Positions 51,489 to 60,306 are shown, numbered from the stretch's first letter. The stretch is DNA of 64,000 nt from Paenibacillus sp. MSJ-34 (GCF_018918005.1 NZ_JAHLPR010000001.1:165126-229125); one strand, 5' to 3'. Numbers and translations are program-made. Notes: generated from the sequence alone by a model not told the origin.

Positions 51489-51544
51489 GAAAGAAACATC
51501 CCGAGTCGCTTACGCCATAGCGTCGAAAGGATGTTTCTTTTTTG
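51489..51544. terminator. Bidirectional terminator between asp23-like gene and ftsW
   Basis: AAAGAAACATCC pairs with GGATGTTTCTTT around a 26-base loop; T-run on both strands. Confidence 0.85.
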
Positions 51545-51546
51545 CG

Positions 51547-52722
51547 TTAGAACCGTTTCGGCTTCTCCGTTCGCTGTACCCGGTTGTATTCGCGTGAAAT
51601 GCTTAACAATATGCCCATGCTGGCCATCATAATCAACAGCGAGGAACCTCCGTAACTAATGAACGGCAATGTAACGCCGGTAATCGGTATCGTATGGGAC
51701 ACCCCGCCGATATTGATAAAGGCTTGTACGGCGATTAAGCCGACGATGCCAACTCCGACGAGCGTACCGTACGGATCGGGGCAACGCAAGGAAACGATAA
51801 GCCCCCTCCATATAAAGTACAAATAACAAAGCAAAAATGCGGCGCTGCCGATAAAACCGAATTCTTCGCCGATGACCGCAAAAATAAAATCATTATACGG
51901 ATACGGGAGATAGTGCAGCTTTTGAATGCTTTGTCCGAAACCGGCTCCCGTTAAGCCGCCGTGGCCCAACGCCTTTAGAGAACTGAGCAGATGATATCCG
52001 GAGCCTTGCGGATCTCCCCACGGGTCGAGGAAAGACGCGATCCGGCCTGCGCGATAGTCCGAGCCTCGATCCGGGTTGAACAAAGCATTGACGCTGACGA
52101 CCAGGCTCGCTCCGATGATTAGCACAAGAATCGAGGCGAAGATATGCTTCAAGTTCGCGCCTCCGGCAATGATGATAATGCCGCAGCAGGCGACGAGAAT
52201 GAGGCATGAACCCAGATCGGGCTGGAGCATAATTAAGCCGGCAATAAAACCGACGATCAGCATAACCGGAAGAAAGCCTTTGCGAAAATTACGGAAATGA
52301 TCCCCTTTTTTCGTGATCAAGGCGGCTAGGTAGAGAATGGTCGTAATTTTGGCAAGTTCCGTAGGTTGAATGCCGAGCGACCCTACGCCGAACCAGCTTC
52401 TCGCCCCGTTTCTGACGACTCCGATATAAGGAACGAGCATTAACATAATAATCGTAATGACGAAGACGGGCACGAACAGCTTTTTATATTTGGCATAATG
52501 AATATTCATGGCGACGAGCATGGCGAGCCCGCCAAGACCGGCCCACAACAGTTGCCGTTTCGTAAAGTATAAGGAATCGTAATTGAAATTTTTGCTGATC
52601 ACGGTAATGCTAGAGCTTGCGCTGAAAACCATAACTAAACCGAATCCCACCAACATCAAGGTGAGGATCAACAGTTGGAAATCCGGTGCACCTTTCTTCG
52701 TTTGTGGCTCAGTTTCTCTCAT
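51547..52722 (-). CDS. ftsW: FtsW/RodA/SpoVE family peptidoglycan polymerase
   Basis: 391 residues with about ten helices; SEDS glycosyltransferase that polymerises lipid II at the septum. Signature blocks: MVFSASSSITVISKNF, VRNGARSWFGVGSLGIQPTE (family GA-R-W), LMLQPDLGSCLIL, NDFIFAVIGEEFGFIG and TLPFISYGGSSLLI. RodA and SpoVE are alternatives; nearness of ylaN and the IPITGVTLPFISYGG block favour FtsW. It starts 10 bases after yugN on the same strand, so both form one transcript. Confidence 0.9.
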   Translation of the reverse strand: MRETEPQTKKGAPDFQLLILTLMLVGFGLVMVFSASSSITVISKNFNYDSLYFTKRQLLWAGLGGLAMLVAMNIHYAKYKKLFVPVFVITIIMLMLVPYIGVVRNGARSWFGVGSLGIQPTELAKITTILYLAALITKKGDHFRNFRKGFLPVMLIVGFIAGLIMLQPDLGSCLILVACCGIIIIAGGANLKHIFASILVLIIGASLVVSVNALFNPDRGSDYRAGRIASFLDPWGDPQGSGYHLLSSLKALGHGGLTGAGFGQSIQKLHYLPYPYNDFIFAVIGEEFGFIGSAAFLLCYLYFIWRGLIVSLRCPDPYGTLVGVGIVGLIAVQAFINIGGVSHTIPITGVTLPFISYGGSSLLIMMASMGILLSISREYNRVQRTEKPKRF

Positions 52723-52732
52723 TGTTTACCTG

Positions 52733-53080
52733 CTATGCATCCAACAATCTTTTGAGATCTTCCAGTCTCTGCGTCGCATTGGTCAGCAAATGCTGCGGAA
52801 TCGGGCTTTCGTATTCGATGCCTTGCGGGCGCATCGCTTTGCCCATGTAGACCGCTTCAATCTCCAATACGGCATGCGGGCTTTCCAGTTTTCCGTCAAT
52901 CGGTCTCGTATTGATGCGCAAATAATAATCCGCATTGTTCTTCTTGTCTTCGAATTTGAGGTCGTATGTAGCGAAATTGTAATCCCATTGCGAACGGAAA
53001 AATCCGACTTTATCCATCGATTCGTCCAAATAGGCCAGATCGCTTTTCAATCCAACCAGGCCTGTATTTTCAAATAGCAT
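52733..53080 (-). CDS. yugN: YugN-like family protein
   Basis: 115 residues matching YugN: MLFENTGLVGLKSDLAYLDE, SQWDYNFATYDLKFED and DYYLRINTRPIDGKLESPHA, with a helical end. Cytoplasmic, unknown function. GAGGGGG before the ATG. It lies just upstream of ftsW (gap of 10 bases). Confidence 0.88.
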   Translation of the reverse strand: MLFENTGLVGLKSDLAYLDESMDKVGFFRSQWDYNFATYDLKFEDKKNNADYYLRINTRPIDGKLESPHAVLEIEAVYMGKAMRPQGIEYESPIPQHLLTNATQRLEDLKRLLDA

Positions 53081-53110
53081 CGTTATCGTTCCCCCTCATA
53101 ATTTTGGAAA

Positions 53111-53142
53111 ATGCTTCGGGCTGCGCTTCGCAGCGGAAGCAT
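53111..53142. repeat. Hairpin related to the MITE-like family
   Basis: ATGCTTC ... GGAAGCAT around an inner CTGCG/CGCAG hairpin, upstream of yugN. GGAAGCAT and its neighbourhood recall the interior of the element at 18688. Confidence 0.45.
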
Positions 53143-53332
53143 ACGCCATCATCCTTAGCGTTCATCTTCTCTTTTCATGATAGTATGTTTCCCAAAGTTG
53201 TGCAAGCCTTGAGTCCCGACAGTTGGTGAATTATGGTTTTGAATATTTTGTGAAATGGGTATAGACAAATTCGGATCGAATGGGCGAAAATTTATGAACA
53301 GAGATATTTCAATTCTTGCGGGGGTGTTTTGA

Positions 53333-54517
53333 GTGAATAAGGAAATCGATCAATCCCTATTGGATCGCATATTTCCGCGAATGGTGGAATGGCGCAGATA
53401 TTTGCATCAACATCCGGAATTGTCGTTTCAGGAATATAACACTTCCCGATTCGTGGCCGAGACATTGCGGAATTTGGGTATGGACGTTCGAACCGGCGTC
53501 GGGGGACATGGAGTGGTCGGCATATTAAAAGGAAGCTTGGAGGGGCCTGTCGTCGCCTTGCGCGCCGATATCGACGCGCTCCCCATTCAGGATGAGAAAG
53601 AGTGCGGATATGCATCGAAAACGGAAGGGGTCATGCATGCTTGCGGGCATGACGGGCATACGGCGACGCTGCTCGGAGTCGCTTCGTATTTCAGCGAGCG
53701 CCGCAGCCTGCTCCGCGGGGAAATCCGCTTTCTGTTTCAGCCGGCGGAAGAGGTGATTCCGGGCGGAGCGATCCGAATGATCGGCGACGGTGCGCTTGAT
53801 GGCGTCGATGTCATCTACGGCGTTCATTTATGGACGCCGCTCGAGGCAGGGAAAGTATCGTCCGCTCCCGGGCCGATGATGGCTTCGGTAGACGATTTCG
53901 TCATCGATGTCATCGGCAAAGGCGGACACGGCGGCTTGCCGCATGATACGGTGGACAGCGTCGTCGTCGGGGCGTCGATCGTCCTCCATCTGCAAACCGT
54001 CGTGAGCCGCAGCGTCGATCCGCTTCAACCTGCGGTCGTGTCGGTCGGATCGATTCAAGCCGGGACGACCCAGAACGTCATTGCCGACCGCTGCCGTTTG
54101 AAGGGGACGGTCCGAACGTTCGACGAGCATACGCGGACATTGATTCGCGACCGAATCGAAGCGACGGTGCGCAACTCCTGCGCAATGTACGGCGCGGAAG
54201 CCGAGATCCAATATTTGGAAGGCTATCCGACGCTGGTGAACGATGAACGGGAAACGGAACGGTTTTTCCGCGTTGCGACGGCATTGTTCGGGGAGGCGAA
54301 GGTCGAGCGCTGCCGGCCGGTCATGCCGGCTGAAGATTTCGCCTATTATTTGCAGCGCGTTTCCGGTTGCTTCCTATTCGTAGGAGCGGGGAACGAGCGC
54401 GACGGGATTGTGCATCCGCACCATCATCCCCGGTTCGATATCGACGAAGCGTCGATGATGAATGCGGCCAAGGTGATGATTCGGATGGCGGTCGACTATG
54501 CTTTAGACGGCAAATAA
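53333..54517 (+). CDS. M20 family amidohydrolase (hippurate hydrolase-like)
   Basis: 394 residues, dinuclear-metal hydrolase. N-terminal WRRYLHQHPELSFQEYNTSR, metal site MHACGHDGHTATLLG, PAEEVIPGGAIRM (metal Glu pair), a dimerisation domain at about 180-290 starting VIDVIGKGGHGGLPHDTVDS, and the last metal His in VHPHHHPRFDIDEASM. Removes acyl groups from amino acids such as N-acetyl-diaminopimelate or hippurate; the substrate cannot be told. The start is GTG 53333 with GGGGGTG upstream. Confidence 0.9.
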   Translation: MNKEIDQSLLDRIFPRMVEWRRYLHQHPELSFQEYNTSRFVAETLRNLGMDVRTGVGGHGVVGILKGSLEGPVVALRADIDALPIQDEKECGYASKTEGVMHACGHDGHTATLLGVASYFSERRSLLRGEIRFLFQPAEEVIPGGAIRMIGDGALDGVDVIYGVHLWTPLEAGKVSSAPGPMMASVDDFVIDVIGKGGHGGLPHDTVDSVVVGASIVLHLQTVVSRSVDPLQPAVVSVGSIQAGTTQNVIADRCRLKGTVRTFDEHTRTLIRDRIEATVRNSCAMYGAEAEIQYLEGYPTLVNDERETERFFRVATALFGEAKVERCRPVMPAEDFAYYLQRVSGCFLFVGAGNERDGIVHPHHHPRFDIDEASMMNAAKVMIRMAVDYALDGK

Positions 54518-54532
54518 AGAGTTTCCGGCCGC

Positions 54533-54560
54533 GCCGAAAAGTTTGACTTTTCGGTTGCGG
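54533..54560 (+). terminator. Candidate terminator of the amidohydrolase gene
   Basis: CCGAAAAGT / ACTTTTCGG stem with a 3-base loop. GACTTTT resembles the repeat ends seen at 18688 and 49782. Confidence 0.5.
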
Positions 54561-54617
54561 TCTATGAATGTTTCCTCCCGCTTTCGGGCAATCTATTTGC
54601 AGTGCATATGCAAAGCG

Positions 54618-54744
54618 TATGCTTCCGAAGCGAGTTTTGTTGCGAAGATCACCCAAGAAGCAAAGCTTCACAAAACTTAGGCATATGCTTCCGAAGCGAG
54701 TTTTGTTGCGAAGATCACCCAAGAAGCAAAGCTTCACAAAACTT
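54618..54744. repeat. Tandem 66-bp repeat, two copies
   Basis: Copies start at 54618 and 54684; 61 bases (54618-54678 and 54684-54744) are identical. Each holds ATGCTTCCGAAGCGAGTTTT (also found, inverted, inside the MITE-like element at 18688) and ends CTTCACAAAACT. The second copy stops at the ribosome site (AGGAGG, 54747) of the CBS-domain gene. The open frame that runs through both copies is a by-product of the repeat. Confidence 0.85.
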
Positions 54745-54758
54745 TTAGGAGGATTCAC

Positions 54759-55184
54759 ATGAGAAATGTAAGAGACATTATGTCCAAGGATTGCGTAACG
54801 GCGAACCGGAACGATAGTTTATACGAAATCGCGGTGAAAATGAAAGAGAACGATATCGGCTTTATTCCCGTCCTGGACGGCAAAAAAATGGTCGGGGTCG
54901 TTACGGACCGCGATTTGGTGTTGCGCGGGTATGCGGAGAAGCATTCCGGCTCGGAAACCGTCGATAAAGTGATGACTTCCTCGATTCGGACCGCGTCCCC
55001 GGATATGTCGGTGGACGATGCGGCCCAATTGATGGCCGATCAACAAATCCGGCGTTTGCCGATCGTGGAGAACGGCGAATTGGTCGGCATCGTTTCGCTG
55101 GGCGATCTGGCGATCAGACATATATTCGTGAACGAAGCCGGGCAAGCGCTCAGCGAAATTTCGGAAAACCATTACGTCCACTAA
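54759..55184 (+). CDS. CBS-domain pair protein (YlbB-like)
   Basis: 141 residues made of two CBS domains (about 5-62 and 70-128): VRDIMSKDCVTANRNDSLYE, IGFIPVLDGKKMVGVVTDRD, DKVMTSSIRTASPDMSVDDA, IRRLPIVENGELVGIVSLGD. Such pairs bind adenosine nucleotides and serve as sensors. AGGAGG six bases before the ATG, adjacent to a tandem repeat. In Bacillus ylbB lies near ylbF-ylbG; here ylbF and ylbG follow after the XPB pair, so this is likely the ylbB counterpart. The next gene starts within 20 bases. Confidence 0.85.
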   Translation: MRNVRDIMSKDCVTANRNDSLYEIAVKMKENDIGFIPVLDGKKMVGVVTDRDLVLRGYAEKHSGSETVDKVMTSSIRTASPDMSVDDAAQLMADQQIRRLPIVENGELVGIVSLGDLAIRHIFVNEAGQALSEISENHYVH

Positions 55185-55202
55185 ATGTTAGGAGGAAGAC
55201 AG

Positions 55203-56918
55203 GTGCCGTTTCATCGATCAGCCAAACCTTGCATCGTACAAACGGATTTTACCGTACTGTTGGAGACGGAACATCCTTCGTTCGAAGAGGCGCGCGACAT
55301 GCTGTTTCGCTTTGCCGAATTGGTGAAAAGCCCTGTCTCCGTACATACGTACCGGATTACGCCTTTATCTTTATGGAATGCGGCCGCATCCGGCTTAACC
55401 GCGGAGGAGGTCGTCTCCGCGCTGAGAGGGTATTCCAAATGGGATCTTCCGTCTGCGGTCGAGCGGCAAATTCGACTGTGGATGTCGCGTTACGGGAAGC
55501 TCCGCCTGGAGAAAGCCGGCCAAACGCTGCAACTGGCAGCGGCGGACGAAGAGACGCTCGACGAATTGCACGCGGAGAAAACCGCGTGTTCTTATTTCGG
55601 CTTGCGGACAAGCCGCACAACCGTCTCCGTTCTGCCGCGCCATCGCGGCTTGTTGAAACAGGAATTAACCAGACTGGGCTATCCCGTCGTCGATCTCGTC
55701 GGATACCATGAAGGAAGGCCGCTTGCCGTGTCCTTACGGCAGGAGCTGCCCGGAGGAGGGGAGTTTCGCTTGCGCGACTATCAGCGGCTGGCGGCGGACG
55801 CATTTACAGGCAAAGGGGGCGCGGACCCGGGAGGAAGCGGCGTGCTCGTTTTGCCATGCGGCGCCGGCAAAACGGTGGTAGGCATCGCCTCCATGGCGAG
55901 ATTGCAATGCGAGACGCTCATTCTGACCTCGAATGTAACGTCCGTGCGCCAGTGGAAGGCGGAACTGCTCGACAAAACGACGATCGCGGCGGACGATGTC
56001 GGCGAATATTCCGGCCTTACGAAACAAGTAAAGCCGGTTACGATCGCAACGTACCATATATTGACGCACCGCAAACGGAAAACGGACGATTTCTCGCATA
56101 TGAAGCTGTTTAACGAACGGGACTGGGGTTTGATCATATACGACGAAGTTCATTTGCTCCCGGCACCCGTCTTTCGCGCGACCGCAGACATCCAGGCGAC
56201 GCGGAGACTCGGGCTTACGGCGACCTTGGTTCGCGAGGACGGTTGCGAGAAGGACGTTTTTTCGCTAATCGGCCCGAAACGGCTGGAATTGCCTTGGAAG
56301 CGGTTGGAGCGCGAAGGATGGATCGCTCGCGTCCGTTGCCGGGAAATTCGACTGCCGCTGCGGCTCCCTTCCCTCGAGCGCTACCGGCTGGCGGAGCCGA
56401 AACATCAATTTCGCATCGCTTGCGAGAATCCGGACAAGCTGCATTGGGTTCGCCGTTTGCTTGCGCAGCATGACGGAGTGCCTACGCTTGTTATCGGGCA
56501 ATATTTGGATCAGCTTCGCTATATTTCGGACGCGTTATCCGCGCCGCTCATTACCGGTTCGATGCCGCAGGAGCGGCGCAACGAGCTATACGCCGAATTC
56601 CGCAGCGGGGCGATTAAACTGCTGGTCGTGTCCAAGGTGGCGAATTTTGCCGTCGATTTGCCGGATGCGACGGTGCTGATCCAAATTTCGGGCAGCTACG
56701 GTTCGAGGCAGGAGGAAGCGCAGCGGCTCGGACGCATTTTGCGGCCGAAGCGGGGCGGAAGCGATGCATATTTTTATACATTGGTTTCTTCGCATTCGAA
56801 AGAACAGGATTTTGCGATAAAAAGGCAGCTGTTTCTCGTTGAACAAGGCTATACGTACGAGATTGAAACGGTCGGCGAAGATGCGATGCGGCGCTATCAG
56901 GAGGTGGCGGGAACATGA
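55203..56918 (+). CDS. XPB-like DNA helicase (SF2)
   Basis: 571 residues. Residues 10-115 form a Helicase_C_3 (XPB/Ssl2 N-terminal) domain: IVQTDFTVLLETEHPSFEEA, HTYRITPLSLWNAAASGLT, IRLWMSRYGKLRLEK. Then the SF2 core: Walker A VLPCGAGKTVVG (about 218-229), DEVH box at 314-317 (LIIYDEVHLLP), SAT-like LGLTATLVREDG, and in the second RecA domain SGSYGSRQEEAQRLGRILRP (motif VI). This is a bacterial XPB relative, a 3'-5' translocase or helicase in DNA repair or transcription. The start is GTG 55203 (AGGAGG seven bases upstream), not ATG 55185. Its stop overlaps the next gene (ATGA). Confidence 0.9.
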   Translation: MPFHRSAKPCIVQTDFTVLLETEHPSFEEARDMLFRFAELVKSPVSVHTYRITPLSLWNAAASGLTAEEVVSALRGYSKWDLPSAVERQIRLWMSRYGKLRLEKAGQTLQLAAADEETLDELHAEKTACSYFGLRTSRTTVSVLPRHRGLLKQELTRLGYPVVDLVGYHEGRPLAVSLRQELPGGGEFRLRDYQRLAADAFTGKGGADPGGSGVLVLPCGAGKTVVGIASMARLQCETLILTSNVTSVRQWKAELLDKTTIAADDVGEYSGLTKQVKPVTIATYHILTHRKRKTDDFSHMKLFNERDWGLIIYDEVHLLPAPVFRATADIQATRRLGLTATLVREDGCEKDVFSLIGPKRLELPWKRLEREGWIARVRCREIRLPLRLPSLERYRLAEPKHQFRIACENPDKLHWVRRLLAQHDGVPTLVIGQYLDQLRYISDALSAPLITGSMPQERRNELYAEFRSGAIKLLVVSKVANFAVDLPDATVLIQISGSYGSRQEEAQRLGRILRPKRGGSDAYFYTLVSSHSKEQDFAIKRQLFLVEQGYTYEIETVGEDAMRRYQEVAGT

Positions 56919-58960
56919 ATACGAATGAAATATTTCGCCGGTTCAAGCGGACGGCGGAAGGGGAGGAAGCGCAACGGTTCGGCGGACGGCCGGACGCGTC
57001 ATCGGCGATCGCCAGGCTTTCCCCGCTTGAGCTTGCCGCCCTTGAGCGCATTGTAAAAAGGCATGCTCTTGCGCCGTTCGAGATGGCCGATCTGGATAAG
57101 ATGGCGGATGGACGGTTGAGCGGAGCGCAAATCAAAGTGGGCTGGATGCGCCTGAGACAAAAAGGTCTTCTTTACGCGGTCAAAAAAACGTGGGGAGAGC
57201 GGCTTTTTTTTATTCCGATCGATCTGTTTCCGCTCTTGCAGCGGGAAGTCGCTCCTCTGCGCCTGCAGCCGCTTGACGAGAACGAAGCCGGCGCGGCGAA
57301 CGTTGTTCGCGAAGCGAAGCGGGGACTCGTCTACGAATTGTTCTATACCTTGTCGTTTACCGCCAAACACGGTCTTCCGCTGACGGGCAAAGGGACGGTT
57401 CATAAACGAAACATACAGAAGCTTTCCTCCGAGTTGGAGCTTAGCGACCGCGACGTCGCGCCGCTTAGGCTTGCGTATGCGCATGCCGAAATCTATTCGC
57501 CCGCCTTCGTTTTGGTTCTGGATATGGCGTTGCGGCTAGGACTGCTGCGCAAGGAATCCGAGCGGTTCCAGTTGGTTTTCCCGCGCCTGAACGAATGGCT
57601 GCATCTGCCGGCGGAGCGGATGCAGGCCGAATTGCTCCGTTTGTTCGTCGAACGGTATACTCCGCGCGAAGGCTGGCTGCAGCATTTGGCATACGCTCTC
57701 TGCTTCGACGAATTGACGCCGGGGCGTTGGTACCGCGCGGAGGATGCGGCTGAGTGGATTCGTCTGCACGAATTCGGACCGCAAAGCGAACTGTCCCGGG
57801 AGATGACGGCGGAGACGATTTGGGAAGGCTGGCTAAGCGTGCTATGCGCGCTGGGCTGGATGGAGCTCGGGCGGGGCAAGGAAGGCGATTTGCTGTTTCG
57901 CTGGATTTGCGGTACGCGCTTTGAGGCGGACCGGGGATATGAGGCGGATTCGCTGGAACGAATGGGGGATTGCGCGATCGGGGCGCATTTTCGCCCTTCT
58001 TTTTACGTACAGCCGGACTTTGAAATTATCGTTCCTCCGGATGTGCCGTTTGCGGTGCGATGGGAATTGGAATGCTGCGCGAAACGGCTTAAAAGCGATA
58101 TCGCCGTTATTTATGTTCTCGCTAAGGAAAGTTTCGTCCATGCGGTGGAAAACGGCAGATCGCCGCATGATATCGAACGGTTGCTCGGCGAATGGTCCGC
58201 CGCGGGCATACCCGACAACGTTCTTATCGCGCTGGAACAATGGAAGTCGCAATACGGCAAGGTGCATTTCGCCGAAACGACGCTATTGCGCTGCGAAGAC
58301 GGCGAAGTCGCCGCCGCGATACGGAACTCCTCCCTGCTGAACGGCATGCTGCAGCCGCTGGGCGAGACGGATTTTATCGTCGCCAAGGAACGGATCGAAG
58401 AAATTCGGCCGTTGTTGGAACAAATCGGATATACGCCGAAAAGGCAAATTGCGGGGGAAGGCGCCCTGCCCGCCCCATCGTTCCCGCGTCTGGATTCGGC
58501 GCCTGCGGCTAACCGTTTGCTTGACGACGGCGCTTGGAACGGGGCGGGAGACGATGCCGGAGACTTCGCTTCCCAAGGAATCGTTTACACCGGCTCTTCA
58601 TTGGTTTATTATGATCTGGATATGGAAATTCCCGATTTGAACGAACTGTTTCCGAAACTGGAAACGTTGCCGAATATGTGGACGAAGCAAATGCGCTCTT
58701 ATCATGCGTCGACGCGCAAAGAAATGATGGAGCTCGCGGTCGAATGGCAGACGCAAGTCGTGCTGCAAAAAGACGGGCAGGCGATGCCCTTCCTCCCTCT
58801 TCGCGTGCAATCGACGAAAGAAGACTGGTCGGTGGAAGGATATTGGTACGGCGCGGACGATGCGGGAAAACAACGGCTGTTTCCGAGCGATTGGGAGGAA
58901 ATGAAGCTGGTCGTTCCTGGAACGGATGAAAAAAAATTCGAACAACATCCTTTTTCATGA
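56915..58960 (+). CDS. Helicase-associated protein with Helicase_C_3 domain, XPB partner
   Basis: 681 residues, no ATPase motif. A low-charge N-terminal part (about 35-330) is made of helices with the look of repeated winged-helix modules (AALERIVKRHALAPFEMADL; VLDMALRLGLLRKESERFQL). Residues 363-465 are a second copy of the domain found at the N-terminus of the helicase: FYVQPDFEIIVPPDVPFAVR, VIYVLAKESFVHAVENG, LEQWKSQYGKVHFAE. The last 120 residues hold DMEIPDLNELFPKLETLPNM and a region of unknown kind. Coupled to the helicase by a 4-base overlap. Adjacent pairs of this kind occur in several bacteria; their function is not settled. Confidence 0.8.
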   Translation: MNTNEIFRRFKRTAEGEEAQRFGGRPDASSAIARLSPLELAALERIVKRHALAPFEMADLDKMADGRLSGAQIKVGWMRLRQKGLLYAVKKTWGERLFFIPIDLFPLLQREVAPLRLQPLDENEAGAANVVREAKRGLVYELFYTLSFTAKHGLPLTGKGTVHKRNIQKLSSELELSDRDVAPLRLAYAHAEIYSPAFVLVLDMALRLGLLRKESERFQLVFPRLNEWLHLPAERMQAELLRLFVERYTPREGWLQHLAYALCFDELTPGRWYRAEDAAEWIRLHEFGPQSELSREMTAETIWEGWLSVLCALGWMELGRGKEGDLLFRWICGTRFEADRGYEADSLERMGDCAIGAHFRPSFYVQPDFEIIVPPDVPFAVRWELECCAKRLKSDIAVIYVLAKESFVHAVENGRSPHDIERLLGEWSAAGIPDNVLIALEQWKSQYGKVHFAETTLLRCEDGEVAAAIRNSSLLNGMLQPLGETDFIVAKERIEEIRPLLEQIGYTPKRQIAGEGALPAPSFPRLDSAPAANRLLDDGAWNGAGDDAGDFASQGIVYTGSSLVYYDLDMEIPDLNELFPKLETLPNMWTKQMRSYHASTRKEMMELAVEWQTQVVLQKDGQAMPFLPLRVQSTKEDWSVEGYWYGADDAGKQRLFPSDWEEMKLVVPGTDEKKFEQHPFS

Positions 58961-59004
58961 TATGATAGAGTTGCAACAAATTTATAGTAAAGCGAGATGA
59001 GAAT

Positions 59005-59457
59005 ATGAGCGTGTCCCAAGTGAACACGATCGATATGGCCTCGCTGCTGACGAACGCCTATGAGTTGGGCGATATGATTAATAATTCTGCCGATGTTGCA
59101 AATTATTTGTTTTGGAAGCGGCGGGTCGAAGGAAACGAGGCAATTCAGGCGGCGATCCGGCAGTTCGTCAAGAAAAAGGAGCTTTTCGAGGAATGCCAAC
59201 GCTTCGGCCATTTCCATCCCGATTATCATGCGGCCAAGGACAGCATGGAGCAAGCGGAGAAGGAATTGGAATCGTACGAGGAAGTCAGACGGTTTAAAGA
59301 AGCGGAAAGACTGCTGGATGAAATGCTGTACAATATATCTGCTACGATCGCCTATTCGGTATCGGAAACGATCAAGGTTCCCAGCAACGATCCGAACCCG
59401 AAACGGGGCGGCTGCAATTGCGGCGGCGGCGGCGGTTGCGCCGGATCATGCGGTTAG
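59005..59457 (+). CDS. ylbF: YlbF/RicF family regulator with C-terminal cysteine motif
   Basis: 150 residues. The Com_YlbF helical domain (5-115: MASLLTNAYELGDMINNSAD, ANYLFWKRRVEGNEAIQAAI) ends with a cysteine-rich tail CNCGGGGGCAGSCG. In Bacillus YlbF (RicF) with YmcA (RicA) and YaaT (RicT) forms a complex carrying Fe-S clusters that promotes RNA processing by RNase Y, competence and sporulation; the cysteines at the tail take part in cluster binding there. ylbG follows after 23 bases. Confidence 0.9.
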   Translation: MSVSQVNTIDMASLLTNAYELGDMINNSADVANYLFWKRRVEGNEAIQAAIRQFVKKKELFEECQRFGHFHPDYHAAKDSMEQAEKELESYEEVRRFKEAERLLDEMLYNISATIAYSVSETIKVPSNDPNPKRGGCNCGGGGGCAGSCG

Positions 59458-59480
59458 TAGGTTGAAAGAGGGGGTTATCG

Positions 59481-59744
59481 ATGTTTGCGGAACGTACGGG
59501 GTATATTATTTGGGTGTCGGATCTGAAAGCGGCCAGAAATCTGGAGAAATACGGAACCGTTCATTATATTTCGCGTAGAATGCATTATGTTGTTATGTAT
59601 GTGAATGCGGACCGTGCGGAAGAGGCGATGAAAAACGTGCGCAGGCTCGCTTTCGTCAAACGCATCGAACGTTCTTACCGGAATGAAATCAAAACGGAAT
59701 ATTCCAAGGATATTCCGGATAAAACGAGGTTTTACAGTATATAA
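59481..59744 (+). CDS. ylbG: YlbG family protein (DUF2129)
   Basis: 87 residues: RTGYIIWVSDLKAARNLEKY, GTVHYISRRMHYVVMYVNAD and a basic C-terminal part. The family has an unknown role and nearly always sits directly behind ylbF, as here. GAAAGAGGGGG upstream of the ATG. Confidence 0.9.
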   Translation: MFAERTGYIIWVSDLKAARNLEKYGTVHYISRRMHYVVMYVNADRAEEAMKNVRRLAFVKRIERSYRNEIKTEYSKDIPDKTRFYSI

Positions 59745-59852
59745 CTTCATCATATTCATTAAAATAAAGTCTTGAGAAATATTCAGCAATCATGTAATAT
59801 AATGGGTATATACTTAGGTAGTAAGACCTATCTAATGGAGAGTGGTACCCCA

Positions 59853-60290
59853 ATGAGAGATAAGGTTATGGAGCGTTACAGCACGTATGAGCCTTTCTAC
59901 GTAACCTTAGGCGATAAGAAGGTTGCGGACGTCGTGATTACGAACCATGCACTAAATCGTTGGGCCGAACGTGTTGAGCGCGACAAAACCGGCTATGACG
60001 ATATTGCCATGTTTATTTGGGAATGCTTGAAACAGAACCGCATTCAACCTTACTATCGTAATGAACAGGACGTATATCTTATTGATGAAGATCTCGTTGT
60101 TGTGGCGGAATTTCCTATTTTGGAAAATGAAATCGACATTGCGGGAAACCCTCTGCATAAAATGATTATCGTTACGTTTTTGGGGCGCATGTCCGAAACG
60201 ATCGAGCTCCGCGATTTGAAAACGTATTATTCCTGGCTGCGCCACTCTCGCCGGATGACACTGATCAAAAATAGCCGTAAACGCAAATAA
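59853..60290 (+). CDS. Conserved hypothetical protein
   Basis: 145 residues, rich in charged and aromatic residues: MERYSTYEPFYVTLGDKKVA, ITNHALNRWAERVERDKTGY, FIWECLKQNRIQPYYRN, and a basic end LRHSRRMTLIKNSRKRK. The sequence NHALNRWAERV resembles the type II toxin/phage DUF4258-like helix (HAxxRxxER), so a nuclease-like or RNA-binding fold is possible but unproven. Start at ATG 59853; in-frame ATGs at 59835 and 59772 exist. A TATAAT at 59798 lies upstream with a poorly spaced TTGAGA. Confidence 0.6.
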   Translation: MRDKVMERYSTYEPFYVTLGDKKVADVVITNHALNRWAERVERDKTGYDDIAMFIWECLKQNRIQPYYRNEQDVYLIDEDLVVVAEFPILENEIDIAGNPLHKMIIVTFLGRMSETIELRDLKTYYSWLRHSRRMTLIKNSRKRK

Positions 60291-60306
60291 ACCGTTTCAA
60301 ATATGC

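Noticed and set aside
54568..54762. 64-codon open frame through the tandem repeat
   Set aside because: Its internal repetition is simply the translated 66-bp repeat and it runs over the ribosome site of the CBS gene.
59835..59852. GAGTGGTACCCC resembling a T-box core
   Set aside because: Only part of the T-box sequence, no stem I specifier or terminator/antiterminator pair, and the downstream gene is not related to amino acids or tRNA ligases.
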